From positions 1 to 64,000 of the forward strand of contig CAVWIS010000017.1 in NCBI GenBank assembly GCA_963755055.1: a DNA stretch of 64,000 nucleotides. Direction: 5' to 3'. This DNA comes from AP-16 sp963755055 (GTDB taxonomy: Bacteria; Pseudomonadota; Alphaproteobacteria; Rhizobiales; Xanthobacteraceae). Numbering within the stretch: the first letter of the stretch is position 1; each line of letters opens with the position of its first letter. The notes under the pieces were generated by a model that was given only the letters and a program-made list of their open reading frames with translations, had not been told where the DNA came from and made no database searches. The translations under genes were made by a program, and so were the position numbers. This document shows, piece by piece, positions 46,552 through 57,326 of this stretch.

Positions 46552-46581
46552 GCGAGGCCGGCGACGATCCGGCGGCCTCGC
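46552..46581 (+). terminator. Hairpin between binding-protein and permease genes
   Basis: GCGAGGCCG pairs with CGGCCTCGC across a 12-base loop, followed by GTTT. It lies between livK- and livH-like genes inside the operon and may be a partial terminator or an mRNA-stabilising structure. Confidence 0.55.
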
Positions 46582-46602
46582 GTTTCCACAGGGCAATCGG
46601 CG

Positions 46603-47490
46603 ATGATCGAGATCTTCGGCATTCCCTCCCAGGCGCTGTTCGGCCAATTGCTGATCGGCCTGATCAACGGCTCGTTCTACGCGCTCCTGAGCCTGGGCCT
46701 CGCCGTCATCTTCGGCATGCTCAACATCATCAATTTCACCCACGGCGCCCAGTACATGATGGGCGCCTTCGTCGCCTTCCTGCTGCTCCAGCACATCGGG
46801 GCGAACTACTGGCTGGCGCTGATCATCGCGCCGATCGTGGTCGGCTTCTTCGGCATCGTCATGGAACGGCTTTTTCTCCACCACCTCTACAAGCTCGATC
46901 ACCTCTACGGCCTGCTGCTGACTTTCGGCATCGCGCTGATCATCGAGGGCCTCTTTCGCAACTACTACGGATCTTCGGGCCAGACCTACCAGATGCCGGC
47001 GCTGCTGCAGGGCGGCCAGAATCTCGGCTTCATGTTCCTGCCGAACTATCGCGCCTGGGTGATCGTCTTCTCGCTCGTCGTCTGCCTGTCGACCTGGTTC
47101 GTCATCGAGCGCACACGTCTCGGCTCCTACCTGCGCGCCGCCACCGAGAACCCGGCGCTGGTGCGCGCGTTCGGCATCAACGTGCCGCGCATGATCACCC
47201 TGACCTACGGGTTCGGCGTCGGCCTGGCGGCGCTCGCCGGCGTCATGGCGGCGCCGATCTACAATGTCAGCCCGCTGATGGGCTCCGACCTGATCATCGT
47301 GGTGTTCGCCGTGGTGGTGATCGGCGGCATGGGCTCGATCATGGGGGCGATCGTCACCGGCTTCGGCCTCGGCGTCATCGAAGGCCTGACCAAGGTGTTC
47401 TTCCCCGAGGCGTCGAACACCGTGATCTTCGTGATCATGGCGATCGTCCTTCTCATCCGGCCGGCCGGCCTCTTCGGCAGGAGCGCGTGA
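46603..47490 (+). CDS. Branched-chain amino acid-type ABC permease (LivH-like)
   Basis: 295 residues with about eight membrane helices. Typical LivH blocks are LINGSFYALLSLGLAVIFG near the start, MLNIINFTHGAQYMMGAF, RAATENPALVRAFGINV and VVVIGGMGSIMGA. It pairs with the LivM-like permease, whose ATG follows one base after its TGA. Confidence 0.93.
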   Translation: MIEIFGIPSQALFGQLLIGLINGSFYALLSLGLAVIFGMLNIINFTHGAQYMMGAFVAFLLLQHIGANYWLALIIAPIVVGFFGIVMERLFLHHLYKLDHLYGLLLTFGIALIIEGLFRNYYGSSGQTYQMPALLQGGQNLGFMFLPNYRAWVIVFSLVVCLSTWFVIERTRLGSYLRAATENPALVRAFGINVPRMITLTYGFGVGLAALAGVMAAPIYNVSPLMGSDLIIVVFAVVVIGGMGSIMGAIVTGFGLGVIEGLTKVFFPEASNTVIFVIMAIVLLIRPAGLFGRSA

Positions 47491-47491
47491 C

Positions 47492-48460
47492 ATGGATCGT
47501 GTGGCGGATCCGGTGGCGGTGGGGATCAGGCCCGGCCTGTCGTGGAGCGAGCCGATCGCCTTCCTGGTGATGGCGGGCCTGTTCATCGTGGCGCCCGCCC
47601 TGGTCTATCCGGTCTTCCTGATGAAGGCGCTGTGCTTCGCGCTGTTTGCCTGCGCCTTCAACCTGCTGATCGGCTATGTCGGTCTCCTGTCGTTCGGCCA
47701 CGCGCTCTATTTCGGCTGGGCCGGCTATGTCAGCGCCTATGCGGCCAAGGCCTGGGGGCTGCCGCCGGAGGCGGCGATCCTGCTCGGCACCGCGACGGCG
47801 GCGGGGCTCGGGCTCATCGTGGGCGCGCTCGCCATCCGCCGCCAGGGCATCTACTTCGCGATGATCACGCTGGCGCTGGCGCAGATGATGTACTTCTTCG
47901 CCCTGCAGGCGCCGTTCACCGGCGGCGAGGACGGCATCCAGGCGGTGCCGCGCGGAAGACTGTTCGGCATCTTCAACCTCGCCGACCAGACCACGATGTA
48001 CTTCTTCGTCCTGACGCTTTTTCTTGCCTGCTTCCTCTTGATCTACCGCATTATCCATTCGCCGTTCGGCGAGGTCCTGAAGGCGATCCGCGAGAACGAG
48101 GCCCGCGCCATATCGCTCGGCTACAAGACCGACCGCTACAAGCTGCTCGCCTTCGTGCTCTCGGCGACGCTTGCCGGCGTCGCCGGCGGCACCAAGTCCA
48201 TCGTCTTCCAGCTCGCGTCGCTGACCGACGTGCACTGGAGCATGTCGGGCGAGGTCGTGCTGATGACGCTGGTCGGCGGGCTCGGCACCGTGTTCGGACC
48301 GGTCGCCGGCGCCTTCGTCATCGTCTCGATGGAGAACTACCTCGCCCAGTTCGGCCAGTGGGTCACGGTGATCCAGGGCTTCGTCTTCGTGACCTGCGTG
48401 CTGCTGTTCCGCCGCGGCGTGGTGGGAGAGCTGGCGAACCTGCTCAGGATCAAGCTGTAG
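47492..48460 (+). CDS. Branched-chain amino acid-type ABC permease (LivM-like)
   Basis: 322 residues with LivM features: FNLLIGYVGLLSFGHALYFG, the loop AIRENEARAISLGYKTDRYK and VVLMTLVGGLGTVFGPVAGA. Last gene of the G-F-K-H-M operon, which is complete. Confidence 0.93.
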   Translation: MDRVADPVAVGIRPGLSWSEPIAFLVMAGLFIVAPALVYPVFLMKALCFALFACAFNLLIGYVGLLSFGHALYFGWAGYVSAYAAKAWGLPPEAAILLGTATAAGLGLIVGALAIRRQGIYFAMITLALAQMMYFFALQAPFTGGEDGIQAVPRGRLFGIFNLADQTTMYFFVLTLFLACFLLIYRIIHSPFGEVLKAIRENEARAISLGYKTDRYKLLAFVLSATLAGVAGGTKSIVFQLASLTDVHWSMSGEVVLMTLVGGLGTVFGPVAGAFVIVSMENYLAQFGQWVTVIQGFVFVTCVLLFRRGVVGELANLLRIKL

Positions 48461-48625
48461 CGGTCGCCGGCGCCGGCGGTACGTGAACGACGGCCTGGCC
48501 GGTGTGGCCGTTGGGTAACGGATTCCAGGTTTGCGAATTTTCCACAGGTCATTCTCCGTCGATCCTGTTGCCGGCGGGTGAAGCACGCAGCAGGATGGCC
48601 GCAACAAAGAATCGGGGCGGCGGTC

Positions 48626-48874
48626 ATGACCTGGGCAAACCCTCTGTGGAAGTCCGACGCGGTTTCGCTGCGCTGGCGGTCGCTGGCAGAGCGGCGCCGC
48701 GCGCATTTCATCGATCTCTACAAGAGCGGGCGCTGGAAACGCTATTACACCGAGGATGCCTTCCTGGCCCACATGCGCGAGGTGGTCCGCGGCGCCGACG
48801 AGTGGGGTCGGATGGTCGAGACGGTCCGGGGTCAGGCCGACACTTCGCAAGGGGAGCGTCCCGCCGCGAAATAG
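48626..48874 (+). CDS. TIGR03809-type small protein
   Basis: 82 residues: LRWRSLAERRRAHFIDLYKS, then GRWKRYYTEDAFLAHMREVV, as in the TIGR03809 family, found from memory in Bradyrhizobium and its relatives. Role unknown. The ATG at 48626 was chosen over 48578 because the protein begins here in the family. It lies 165 bases after the LivM-like gene. Confidence 0.7.
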   Translation: MTWANPLWKSDAVSLRWRSLAERRRAHFIDLYKSGRWKRYYTEDAFLAHMREVVRGADEWGRMVETVRGQADTSQGERPAAK

Positions 48875-49072
48875 CGATTTCGCTTTCCCGTCATCGTCGC
48901 GCCCGCCGTCGCTGATCGGAACGGCGATCCGCCCCGATGGTAAGCCGGCGCCGGCCGCGGGTGACGCGAGGGTGGCTTTCGCCTATTCTCCGCTCTGTCG
49001 CGCCGCCGAGCTGCCGAGCATCGCTGCCCGCCGCGCTGACCGTTGCGAGCCTGTCCGGCTCCGGGGGTAGTG

Positions 49073-49399
49073 ATGAGGTGGAGCTTCGCCGCTGGCGTGA
49101 TGCTGCTGCTCGCCGGCAGCCCCGTGGCGGCGCAGGACGCGGCGGCGCTGGAGAAGCGGGGCGAGGAGCTGGCGGCCCGGCATTGCTCCATGTGCCATTC
49201 CATCGGCCGCACCGGCATGAGTCCGCATGCCGAGGCCGTGCCGTTCCGCACGCTCTCCCGCAAGTATCCCGTCGAGTCTCTCGAGGAGGCGCTGGCAGAA
49301 GGCATGGTGGCCGGTCACCCCGACATGCCGGAGGTGAAACTCTCGGCCGACGACGTGGGGGCGTTCATCGCTTATCTGAACGCCATCCAGGAGCCCTAA
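49073..49399 (+). CDS. Small class I cytochrome c
   Basis: 108 residues. A signal peptide (MRWSFAAGVMLLLAGSPVAAQ) is followed by one heme site CSMCH and a likely axial Met in GHPDMPEVKLS. It acts in periplasmic electron transfer. The start at 49073 has GGGGG upstream, and the frame is open to 49043. No oxidase or dehydrogenase partner lies next to it. Confidence 0.88.
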   Translation: MRWSFAAGVMLLLAGSPVAAQDAAALEKRGEELAARHCSMCHSIGRTGMSPHAEAVPFRTLSRKYPVESLEEALAEGMVAGHPDMPEVKLSADDVGAFIAYLNAIQEP

Positions 49400-49532
49400 A
49401 TCGCCGGGCTGCGGCGACATGCCGGTGTTCACCGGGCTCGTTATCGGCGGCGCCCTGGCAGTCTCGTCCGGCGGGTTGGCCAAACGCGATGACCTGTGGT
49501 CAAGTGGCGCCGTCCATCACGGCGGTGTCGCA

Positions 49533-51336
49533 ATGACGAACATCAATCCCAATCCGTTCACCACCCGGCCCGAGATCGAGGGCACGTTCGGCGTCGTCGC
49601 CTCGACCCACTGGATCGCCACGGCGGTCGGCATGGCGACCCTGGAAAAAGGCGGCAACGCCTTCGACGCCGCGGTGGCGACCGCTTTCACCCTTCAGGTG
49701 GTCGAGCCGCACCTCAACGGCCCCGGCGGCGATGTCCCGGTGATCCTCCACGACGTGCGCCGCGGCCGGCCCGAGGTGATTTGCGGCCAGGGCCCGGCGC
49801 CGCAGGGCGCCACCATCGCCCACTACCGCGGCCTCGGCCTCGACATCGTGCCCGGCACGGGGCTGCTGGCGGCCTGCGTTCCCGGCACGTTTGAGACCTG
49901 GATGCTGCTGCTGCGCGACTACGGGACGATGCGGCTCGCTGATGTGCTTGCCCCGGCGATCGGCTACGCCACCGGCGGCCATCCGCTGGTCGAGCGCGCC
50001 ACCGCCACCATCGCCATGGTGGAGGGGCTTTTTCGCCGGCACTGGCCGACCTCCGCCGCGGTCTATCTGCCCGACGGAAAAGTGCCCGAGCCGGGCACGC
50101 TGTTCACCAATCGCACATTGGCGGAGACCTATCGACGCATCCTGCGCGAGGCCGAGAGCGCCGGCGGCGACCGCGTGGGCCAGATCGAGATGGCCCGGAA
50201 AGTCTGGTCGGAAGGCTTCGTCGCCGCGGCGATCGACCGTTTCTGCCGAACCCAGGACGTGATGGATGTCTCCGGCTCGCCGCATCGCGGCGTGCTGACC
50301 GGCGACGACATGGCGAGATGGCAGGCCCATGTCGAGGCGCCGCTCACCTACGACTACGGACGCTACACCGTGTGCAAGGCCGGGGCCTGGAGCCAGGGCC
50401 CGGTGATGCTGCAGCAGCTGGCGCTGCTCAAGGGTTTCGAGCTCGACGGGCTCGATCCGGCGGGGCCCGAGTTCATCCACGCCCAGGTCGAATGCGCCAA
50501 GCTCGCCTATGCGGACCGCGAGACGTTCTACGGCGATCCGGACTTCGTCGACGTGCCGATGGAGACGCTGCTGTCGGACGCCTACAACGCGGAACGGCGA
50601 AAGCTCGTCTCCCGCGAGGCTTCGCTCGAGCTGCGGCCGGGCTCGGTCGACCGGTTTCGGCGCGGTGCTGAAGCTCCGCCGCGAGCACGGCCAGCGCGCC
50701 GCCGTCGGCAGCATGGGAGCGGGCGAGCCGACCGTCGGACGGCTCGGCGAGGTGCGCGGCGACACCGTGCATTTCGACATCGTCGATAAGGCCGGCAACA
50801 TGGTCTCGGCGACGCCCTCCGGCGGCTGGCTGCAATCCTCGCCCGTGATCCCCGAGCTCGGCTTCTGCCTCGGCAGCCGTGCCCAGATGTTTTGGCTCGA
50901 CGAGGGCCATCCGGCGGCGCTCGCGCCCGGCAAGCGGCCGCGCACCACGCTGAGCCCGACGCTGGCGCTGCGCGACGGCGAGCCCTATCTCGCCTGGGGA
51001 TCTCCCGGCGGCGACCAGCAGGACCAGTGGACCACCCAGTTCTTCCTGCGCCACGTCCATGCCGGGATGAACCTGCAGGAGGCGATCGACGCGCCGGCCT
51101 GGCATTCCGAGCATTTTCCCATCTCGTTTTGGCCGCGCACCGCGCGCCCCGGCGTCCTGGTGATCGAGGGAAGGGTGCCGGCAGAGACCCGCCGCGAGCT
51201 CGACCGCCGCGGCCATGTCGTCGAGGTCGGCCCCGACTGGTCGGAGGGGCGGTTGACCGCTGCCTCGCGGGTCGGACCGCGCCGCCGCGCCGCCGCCAAT
51301 CCGCGCGGCATGCAGGGCTATGCGGCCGGACGGTAA
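49533..51336 (+). CDS. Gamma-glutamyltransferase family protein, +1 frameshift as written
   Basis: An Ntn-hydrolase that splits gamma-glutamyl bonds (such as in glutathione) or related amides. The frame 49533-50665 holds the large-subunit part (GGNAFDAAVATAFTLQVVEPH, the FxxRxGxV-like loops) and breaks after LRPGSVDRF at about 50656, where one T too many sits in GGTTTCGG. The next frame holds the small subunit with the catalytic Thr in RGDTVHFDIVD and GGW after PSGG. Total length with the base removed is 600 residues, normal for the family. It has no signal peptide, so it may be cytoplasmic. The gene heads an operon for peptide or glutathione use. Confidence 0.85.
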
Positions 51337-51402
51337 CGCCGGGTCTGGCCAAGCGGATGCCCGCATGACCACATGCTTCAGGGACGGGCGGCGGAGGCGA
51401 CG

Positions 51403-52116
51403 ATGACCTGGTCGATCATCGCCCGCGACCGCGCGACGGGGCAGTTCGGCATCGCGGTGGCGACCCGGTTCTTCGCGGTCGGCGCCCGCGTGCCCCATAT
51501 CGCGTCCGGCGTCGGCGCGGTCGCCACCCAGGCGCTGGTCAACCCGTTCTACGGCGAGCGAGGCCTCGCCCTGCTTCGCGACGGCGTGGCGGCGCCGGAG
51601 GTCGTGGCGCGCGCTCACTGCGGCGGATCACGGCCGCGATCACCGGCAGCTGCACGTGATGGACGCGGCCGGCCGCATCGCCGCCCATACCGGCACCGCC
51701 TGCGTCGCCTGGTGCGGGCATCTCGCGGGAGACGATTTCTCGGTCGCCGGCAACATGCTCGCCGGGCCGCAGGTGATCGCCGAGACCGCTGCCGCCTATG
51801 CGGCCGGTGCCGGAATGCCGTTCGCGCGCCGGCTGATCGCCGCGTTGCAGGCGGGAGAAGCCGCGGGCGGCGACAAGCGCGGCAAGCAGTCGGCGGCGCT
51901 GCTGATCCATGGCGAGGAGGATTGGTCCGACCTCGATCTCCGGGTCGACGACCATCCCGATCCGCTCGCCGAGCTGGCGCGGCTCGAGCAGGTGAGCCGC
52001 GAACGCTACGTCCACTTCCGGCAGTTCATGCCGAGCCGGCGCAACCCGGTCGGGGAGACCGACCGGGCGGTCATCGAGGCGGCCATCGCGAGCGCGATCG
52101 CCGCCGGGGAAGGGCG

Positions 52117-52120
<4 letters not shown>
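51403..52120 (+). CDS. DUF1028 family protein (Ntn-hydrolase-like), +1 frameshift as written
   Basis: About 238 residues once an extra G near 51610-51613 is removed. Start MTWSIIARDRATGQFG at 51403. DUF1028 hallmarks are ATRFFAVGARVPHIASGVGAVATQ, HVMDAAGRIAAHTG, FSVAGNML, ADHGRDHRQ and the end DLDLRVDDHPDPLAELARL. DUF1028 proteins are predicted Ntn-type hydrolases often encoded beside peptide ABC importers and GGT-like enzymes, as here. It overlaps the next gene by four bases (ATGA). Confidence 0.82.
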
Positions 52121-53107
<987 letters not shown>

Positions 53108-53111
<4 letters not shown>

Positions 53112-54232
53112 CCGCACCGCTCCTCGAGGCCGACAACCTGACCAAGCACTTCGTGGTGCGGCGGTCGCTGCTCGGCCGGACGCTGTCCGCCGTCAAGGCG
53201 GTCGACGGGGTGAGCTTCTCGGTCGCCCCCGGCGAGACTCTTGCGCTGGTCGGCGAGTCCGGCTCGGGCAAGTCGACGGTCGGCCGCCTGGTGCTGCGCC
53301 TGATCGAGCCGACCGCCGGAACCGTGCGCTTCGCCGGCCAGGACATCTTCGCGCTCGGCGCCCGGCGCGCTCAACGAGCTGCGCCGTCACGCCCAGCTGG
53401 TGTTCCAGGATCCCTACGCGTCGCTCAATCCGCGCATGACGGTCGGCCAGATGCTGGGCGAGCCGCTCCAGCTGCATGCCATCGTGCCGCCTTCGGCGCG
53501 CCGCGAGCGCGTCGCCGAGCTGTTGTCGCTGGTCGGGCTCGAGGCGCGATTTGCCGCGCGCTATCCGCACGAATTCTCCGGCGGTCAGCGTCAGCGCATC
53601 GCCATCGCCCGCGCGCTGGCGTCCGAACCGCAGCTCATCGTGTGCGACGAGCCGGTCAGCGGCCCTCGACGTCTCGATCCGCTCGCAGGTGCTCAACCTG
53701 CTGCGCGACCTGCAGCGCCGGCTCGGGCTTGCCTACATCTTCATCTCCCACGACCTCGCGGTGGTGAGGCACATCGCCGACCGGGTCGCGGTGATGTATC
53801 TCGGCCGCATCGTCGAGACCGCGCGCGCCGAGGACCTGTTCGCCGCGCCGCGGCATCCCTATACGCGGGCGCTGCTTTCGGCGATCCCGGTCCCGCGTCC
53901 GCGGGCGCGGCGCGACCGCCAGATTCTGCCAGGGCGACGTGCCGAGCCCGATCGATCCGCCCGCCGGATGCCACCTGCATCTGCGCTGCCCGCACGCGGT
54001 CGAGCGCTGCCGGGCCGAGCGGCCGCTGCTCGTCGACGACGCCTCCGGCCATGCCACCGCGTGCCATCGCTGGACCGAGCTTCCCGCCGCCGGCGCCATC
54101 GTTCCGGAGGACGCCCGGCCGTCGCCGGCGCTGGAAAAGCTGATCGCCGCCTTCGCGGCCCCGTCGGACGCGACGGGCCCCGGCGGGGTTGATACAGTCG
54201 CCGGGAGGCTCGGCGTCCCGGCGCGGGATTGA
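53108..54232 (+). CDS. Peptide ABC transporter ATP-binding protein (DppF-like), three +1 frameshifts as written
   Basis: Start GTG 53108. Walker A GESGSGKSTVGRL is intact. Extra bases at about 53364, 53661 and 53930 break the frame around ALGA-RALNELRR, PVS-ALDVSIR and RQIL-QGDVPSP. Corrected, it has VFQDPYASLNPRMTVG, FSGGQRQRIAIARAL, IVCDEPVSALDVS and FISHDLAVV, and a C-terminal extension HLHLRCPHAVERC. The corrected length of 373 residues is normal for OppF/DppF proteins. Confidence 0.85.
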
Positions 54233-54254
54233 CGAGGAGATTGGGGAGATCGTC

Positions 54255-55763
54255 ATGAGACTGCTTCGACTGGCCGCATGCGCCGCGATCCTGGCGGTGA
54301 GTACCGCCGCCGCGGCCGCAGAGACCACGCTTCGCATCGGGCTCGCCGAGGATCCCGATATCCTCGATCCGACGCTCGCCCGTACCTATGTGGGGCGCAT
54401 CGTATTCGCCTCGCTGTGCGACAAGCTGTTCGACATCGACGAAAAGCTCGCCGTGGTGCCCCAGCTCGCGCTCTCGCACGAGACCTCGGCGGACGGCAAG
54501 GCGGTCACCATCCGGCTGCGACCCGGCGTCAAATTCCACGACGGCGAGCCGCTCGACGCGGAGGCGGCGAAATTCTCCCTCGAGCGCCACCTCACGATGA
54601 CCGGCTCGTTCCGCAAGCCGGAGATCGCCGCGCTCGAGCGCATCGAGGTGGCCGACCCGCTGACCATCCGGCTGATCCTGAAGACCCCGTTCGCGCCGCT
54701 GATCGCCCAGCTCACCGACCGCGCCGGCATGATGGTGTCGCCCAAGGCCGCAGCCGCGGCCGGCGACCGCTTCGGCTTGCATCCGGTCTGCGCCGGCCCA
54801 TACAAATTCGTCGAGCGGCTGCAGCAGGACCGCATCGTGGTGGAGAAATTCCCCGACTACTGGGACAAGAACAACGTCCACATCGACCGCATCGTCTATC
54901 TGCCGATCGTCAATTCCACGGTGCGGCTCGCCAACGTGAAGTCGGGCGGCCTCGATCTCATCGAGCGCGTGCTGGCGACCGACATCAAGGACGTGCGCGC
55001 CGATTCCCGGCTGCAGCTCTCCACCGCGCTCGAGCTCGGCTACCAGGGGATCACGCTCAACATCGGCAACGACAAGCAAAAGGGTCCGCTCAGCCAGTCC
55101 GCCAAGGTGCGCGAGGCGCTCAATCTGGCGATCGACCGCGAGGCGCTCAACCAGGTCGTGTTCAACGGCGAGTTCGTGCCGGGCAACCAATGGATCAGCC
55201 CGCAGCATCCCTACTATCAGAAGAAATTCCCGGTGCCGAAGCGCGACGTCGCCAGGGCCAGGGCGCTGATCAAGGAGGCGGGCGTCAGCACCCCGATCGC
55301 CGTGGACTTCATGGTGCCCAAGGGGCCGGAGACCCAGGCCGTCGCCGAGGTCGTGCAAGCGATGGCCGCCGAGGTCGGCTTCGACATGAAGGTCCGCGTC
55401 ACCGAGTTCGCCACCTCGCTCAAGCAGGCCGAGGCCGGCGAGTTTCAGGCCTTCCTGCTGGCCTGGAGCGGCCGCACCGATCCCGACGGCAATCTCTATG
55501 TCTTTCACAAGTGCAAGGCGCCGCAGAACTACAGCGCCAACTGCAACGCCGAGGCCGACAAGCTGCTCGACGAGGCGCGGACCGTATCCGACGCCGCCGC
55601 CCGCAAGGCGGTCTACGAAAAACTGACCGGGGTCATCCTGCAGGACGACCCGATCCTCTACATCTACCATCGCACCGTGCTGATCGCCCACACCAAACGC
55701 CTGGAAGGCTACCGGCAGATGCCCGACGGTCTGGTCCGGGTGGTGGGTTTGCGGCTCAAATGA
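54255..55763 (+). CDS. Peptide-type ABC substrate-binding protein (SBP_bac_5), first of tandem pair
   Basis: 502 residues with a signal peptide (MRLLRLAACAAILAVSTAAAAAE). It begins ETTLRIGLAEDPDILDPTLA and is a full-length family 5 binding protein. The following gene is a close paralogue, with the same blocks in the same order. Both sit between the ATPase and permease genes, so they may feed one transporter with different ligands, perhaps dipeptides, gamma-glutamyl peptides or glutathione. Confidence 0.92.
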   Translation: MRLLRLAACAAILAVSTAAAAAETTLRIGLAEDPDILDPTLARTYVGRIVFASLCDKLFDIDEKLAVVPQLALSHETSADGKAVTIRLRPGVKFHDGEPLDAEAAKFSLERHLTMTGSFRKPEIAALERIEVADPLTIRLILKTPFAPLIAQLTDRAGMMVSPKAAAAAGDRFGLHPVCAGPYKFVERLQQDRIVVEKFPDYWDKNNVHIDRIVYLPIVNSTVRLANVKSGGLDLIERVLATDIKDVRADSRLQLSTALELGYQGITLNIGNDKQKGPLSQSAKVREALNLAIDREALNQVVFNGEFVPGNQWISPQHPYYQKKFPVPKRDVARARALIKEAGVSTPIAVDFMVPKGPETQAVAEVVQAMAAEVGFDMKVRVTEFATSLKQAEAGEFQAFLLAWSGRTDPDGNLYVFHKCKAPQNYSANCNAEADKLLDEARTVSDAAARKAVYEKLTGVILQDDPILYIYHRTVLIAHTKRLEGYRQMPDGLVRVVGLRLK

Positions 55764-55807
55764 TCGATCGATGCCATTCAGAGTGACGTAGCCGGGGGAG
55801 GGTCCTG

Positions 55808-57322
55808 ATGAAGCGCCTGATGATCATGGTGGGAATGGCCGCGCTGCTGGCGCTGTCGGCTGGTGCGGCTGCGGCGGAGACGACGCTGCGGATCGGGCTC
55901 GCCGAGGACCCCGACATGCTCGATCCGACGCTCGCCCGCACCTATGTGGGGCGGATCGTGTTCTCGTCGATCTGCGACAAGCTGTTCGACATCGACGAGA
56001 ATTTGAAGATCGTGCCGCAGCTGGCGCTCGGCTACGACACCTCCGAGGACGGCAAGGTCGTCACCATCAGGCTGCGCCCGGGAGTGAAATTCCACGACGG
56101 CGAGATGCTCGACGCCGAGGCTGCGAAATTTTCCGTCGACCGCCATCTCACGATGCCGGGCTCGTTCCGCAAGCCGGAGATCGCCGCGGTCGACCATGTC
56201 GACGTGGTCGATCCGCTGACCATCCGGCTGGTCCTGAAAAACCCGTTCTCGCCGCTCATCGCCCAGCTCACCGATCGCGCCGGCATGATGGTCTCGCCCA
56301 AGGCCGCCCGCGAGGCGGGCGACCGCTTCGCCCTGCACCCGGTCTGCGCCGGGCCCTACCGGTTCGTCGAGCGCGTGCAGCAGGACCGCATCGTGGTGGA
56401 AAAATTTTCCGACTACTGGAACAAGGACAATGTCCACATCGACCGCATCGTCTATCGGCCGATCGTCGATTCCACGGTGCGGCTCGCGGCGCTCAAATCC
56501 GGCGGGCTCGACCTGATCGAGCGCATGCTGGCGACCGATATCAAGGACGTGCAGTCGAACCCGAAGCTGAAGCTCTCGACCACCCCCGAGCTCGGCTATA
56601 CCGGCATCAACATCAACGTCAACCACGGCGAGGCCGCCAAGACGCCGTTCGGCTCCGACCCGCGGGTGCGAAGAGCCTTCGACCTTGCGCTCGACCGCGA
56701 CGCCATCAACCAGGTGGTGTTCAACGGCGAGTTCATCCCCGGCAACCAGTGGATCAGCCCGAAGAATCCCTATTATCAGCAATCGATCCCGGTGCCGAAG
56801 CGCGACGTCGCCAAGGCCAAGGCACTGCTCAAGGAGGCCGGGGTGACGCTGCCGGTGGCGATCGAGCTCATGGTGGTGACCGGACCGGAGAACCAGCAGA
56901 TCGGCGAGGTGGTCCAGGCGATGGCGGGGGAGGCCGGGTTCGACGTGAAGATCCGCGCCACCGAGTCGGCGACCGCTACCAACGCGGCCGAAGCCGGGCG
57001 CTTCCAGGCCTACCTGTCGCTGTGGTCGGGCCGCTCCGATCCCGACGGCAACATCTACATCTACCACAAATGCGGCGGCCCGCTGAACTGGGGACAGTAC
57101 TGCGACAAGGACATCAATTCCTGGCTCGACGCCGCGCGCCTGACCTCCAACTTCGACGAGCGCAAGGCGATCTACCAGAAGGTCGCCGCAAAGCTGCTCG
57201 ACGGCGGCAGCATCATCTATCTGTTCCATCGCAAATGGCTGATCGCCCACAGCGCGCGTCTGGAGGGCTTCAAGCCGATCCCCGACGGCCTCATCCGCGT
57301 CGTCGGGCTGATGTTGAAATAG
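55808..57322 (+). CDS. Peptide-type ABC substrate-binding protein (SBP_bac_5), second of tandem pair
   Basis: 504 residues with a signal peptide (MKRLMIMVGMAALLALSAGA). Clear paralogue of the preceding gene: the blocks LRIGLAEDPDMLDPTLARTY, GVKFHDGEMLDAEAAKFS and NGEFIPGNQWISPKNPYYQ are nearly the same in both, and the differences are spread throughout. This looks like a local duplication that has since diverged. Confidence 0.92.
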   Translation: MKRLMIMVGMAALLALSAGAAAAETTLRIGLAEDPDMLDPTLARTYVGRIVFSSICDKLFDIDENLKIVPQLALGYDTSEDGKVVTIRLRPGVKFHDGEMLDAEAAKFSVDRHLTMPGSFRKPEIAAVDHVDVVDPLTIRLVLKNPFSPLIAQLTDRAGMMVSPKAAREAGDRFALHPVCAGPYRFVERVQQDRIVVEKFSDYWNKDNVHIDRIVYRPIVDSTVRLAALKSGGLDLIERMLATDIKDVQSNPKLKLSTTPELGYTGININVNHGEAAKTPFGSDPRVRRAFDLALDRDAINQVVFNGEFIPGNQWISPKNPYYQQSIPVPKRDVAKAKALLKEAGVTLPVAIELMVVTGPENQQIGEVVQAMAGEAGFDVKIRATESATATNAAEAGRFQAYLSLWSGRSDPDGNIYIYHKCGGPLNWGQYCDKDINSWLDAARLTSNFDERKAIYQKVAAKLLDGGSIIYLFHRKWLIAHSARLEGFKPIPDGLIRVVGLMLK

Positions 57323-57326
57323 ATCC

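Noticed and set aside
48463..48478. GC palindrome after the LivM-like gene
   Set aside because: Simple GCCGGC repetition is common at this base composition and no T-run follows.
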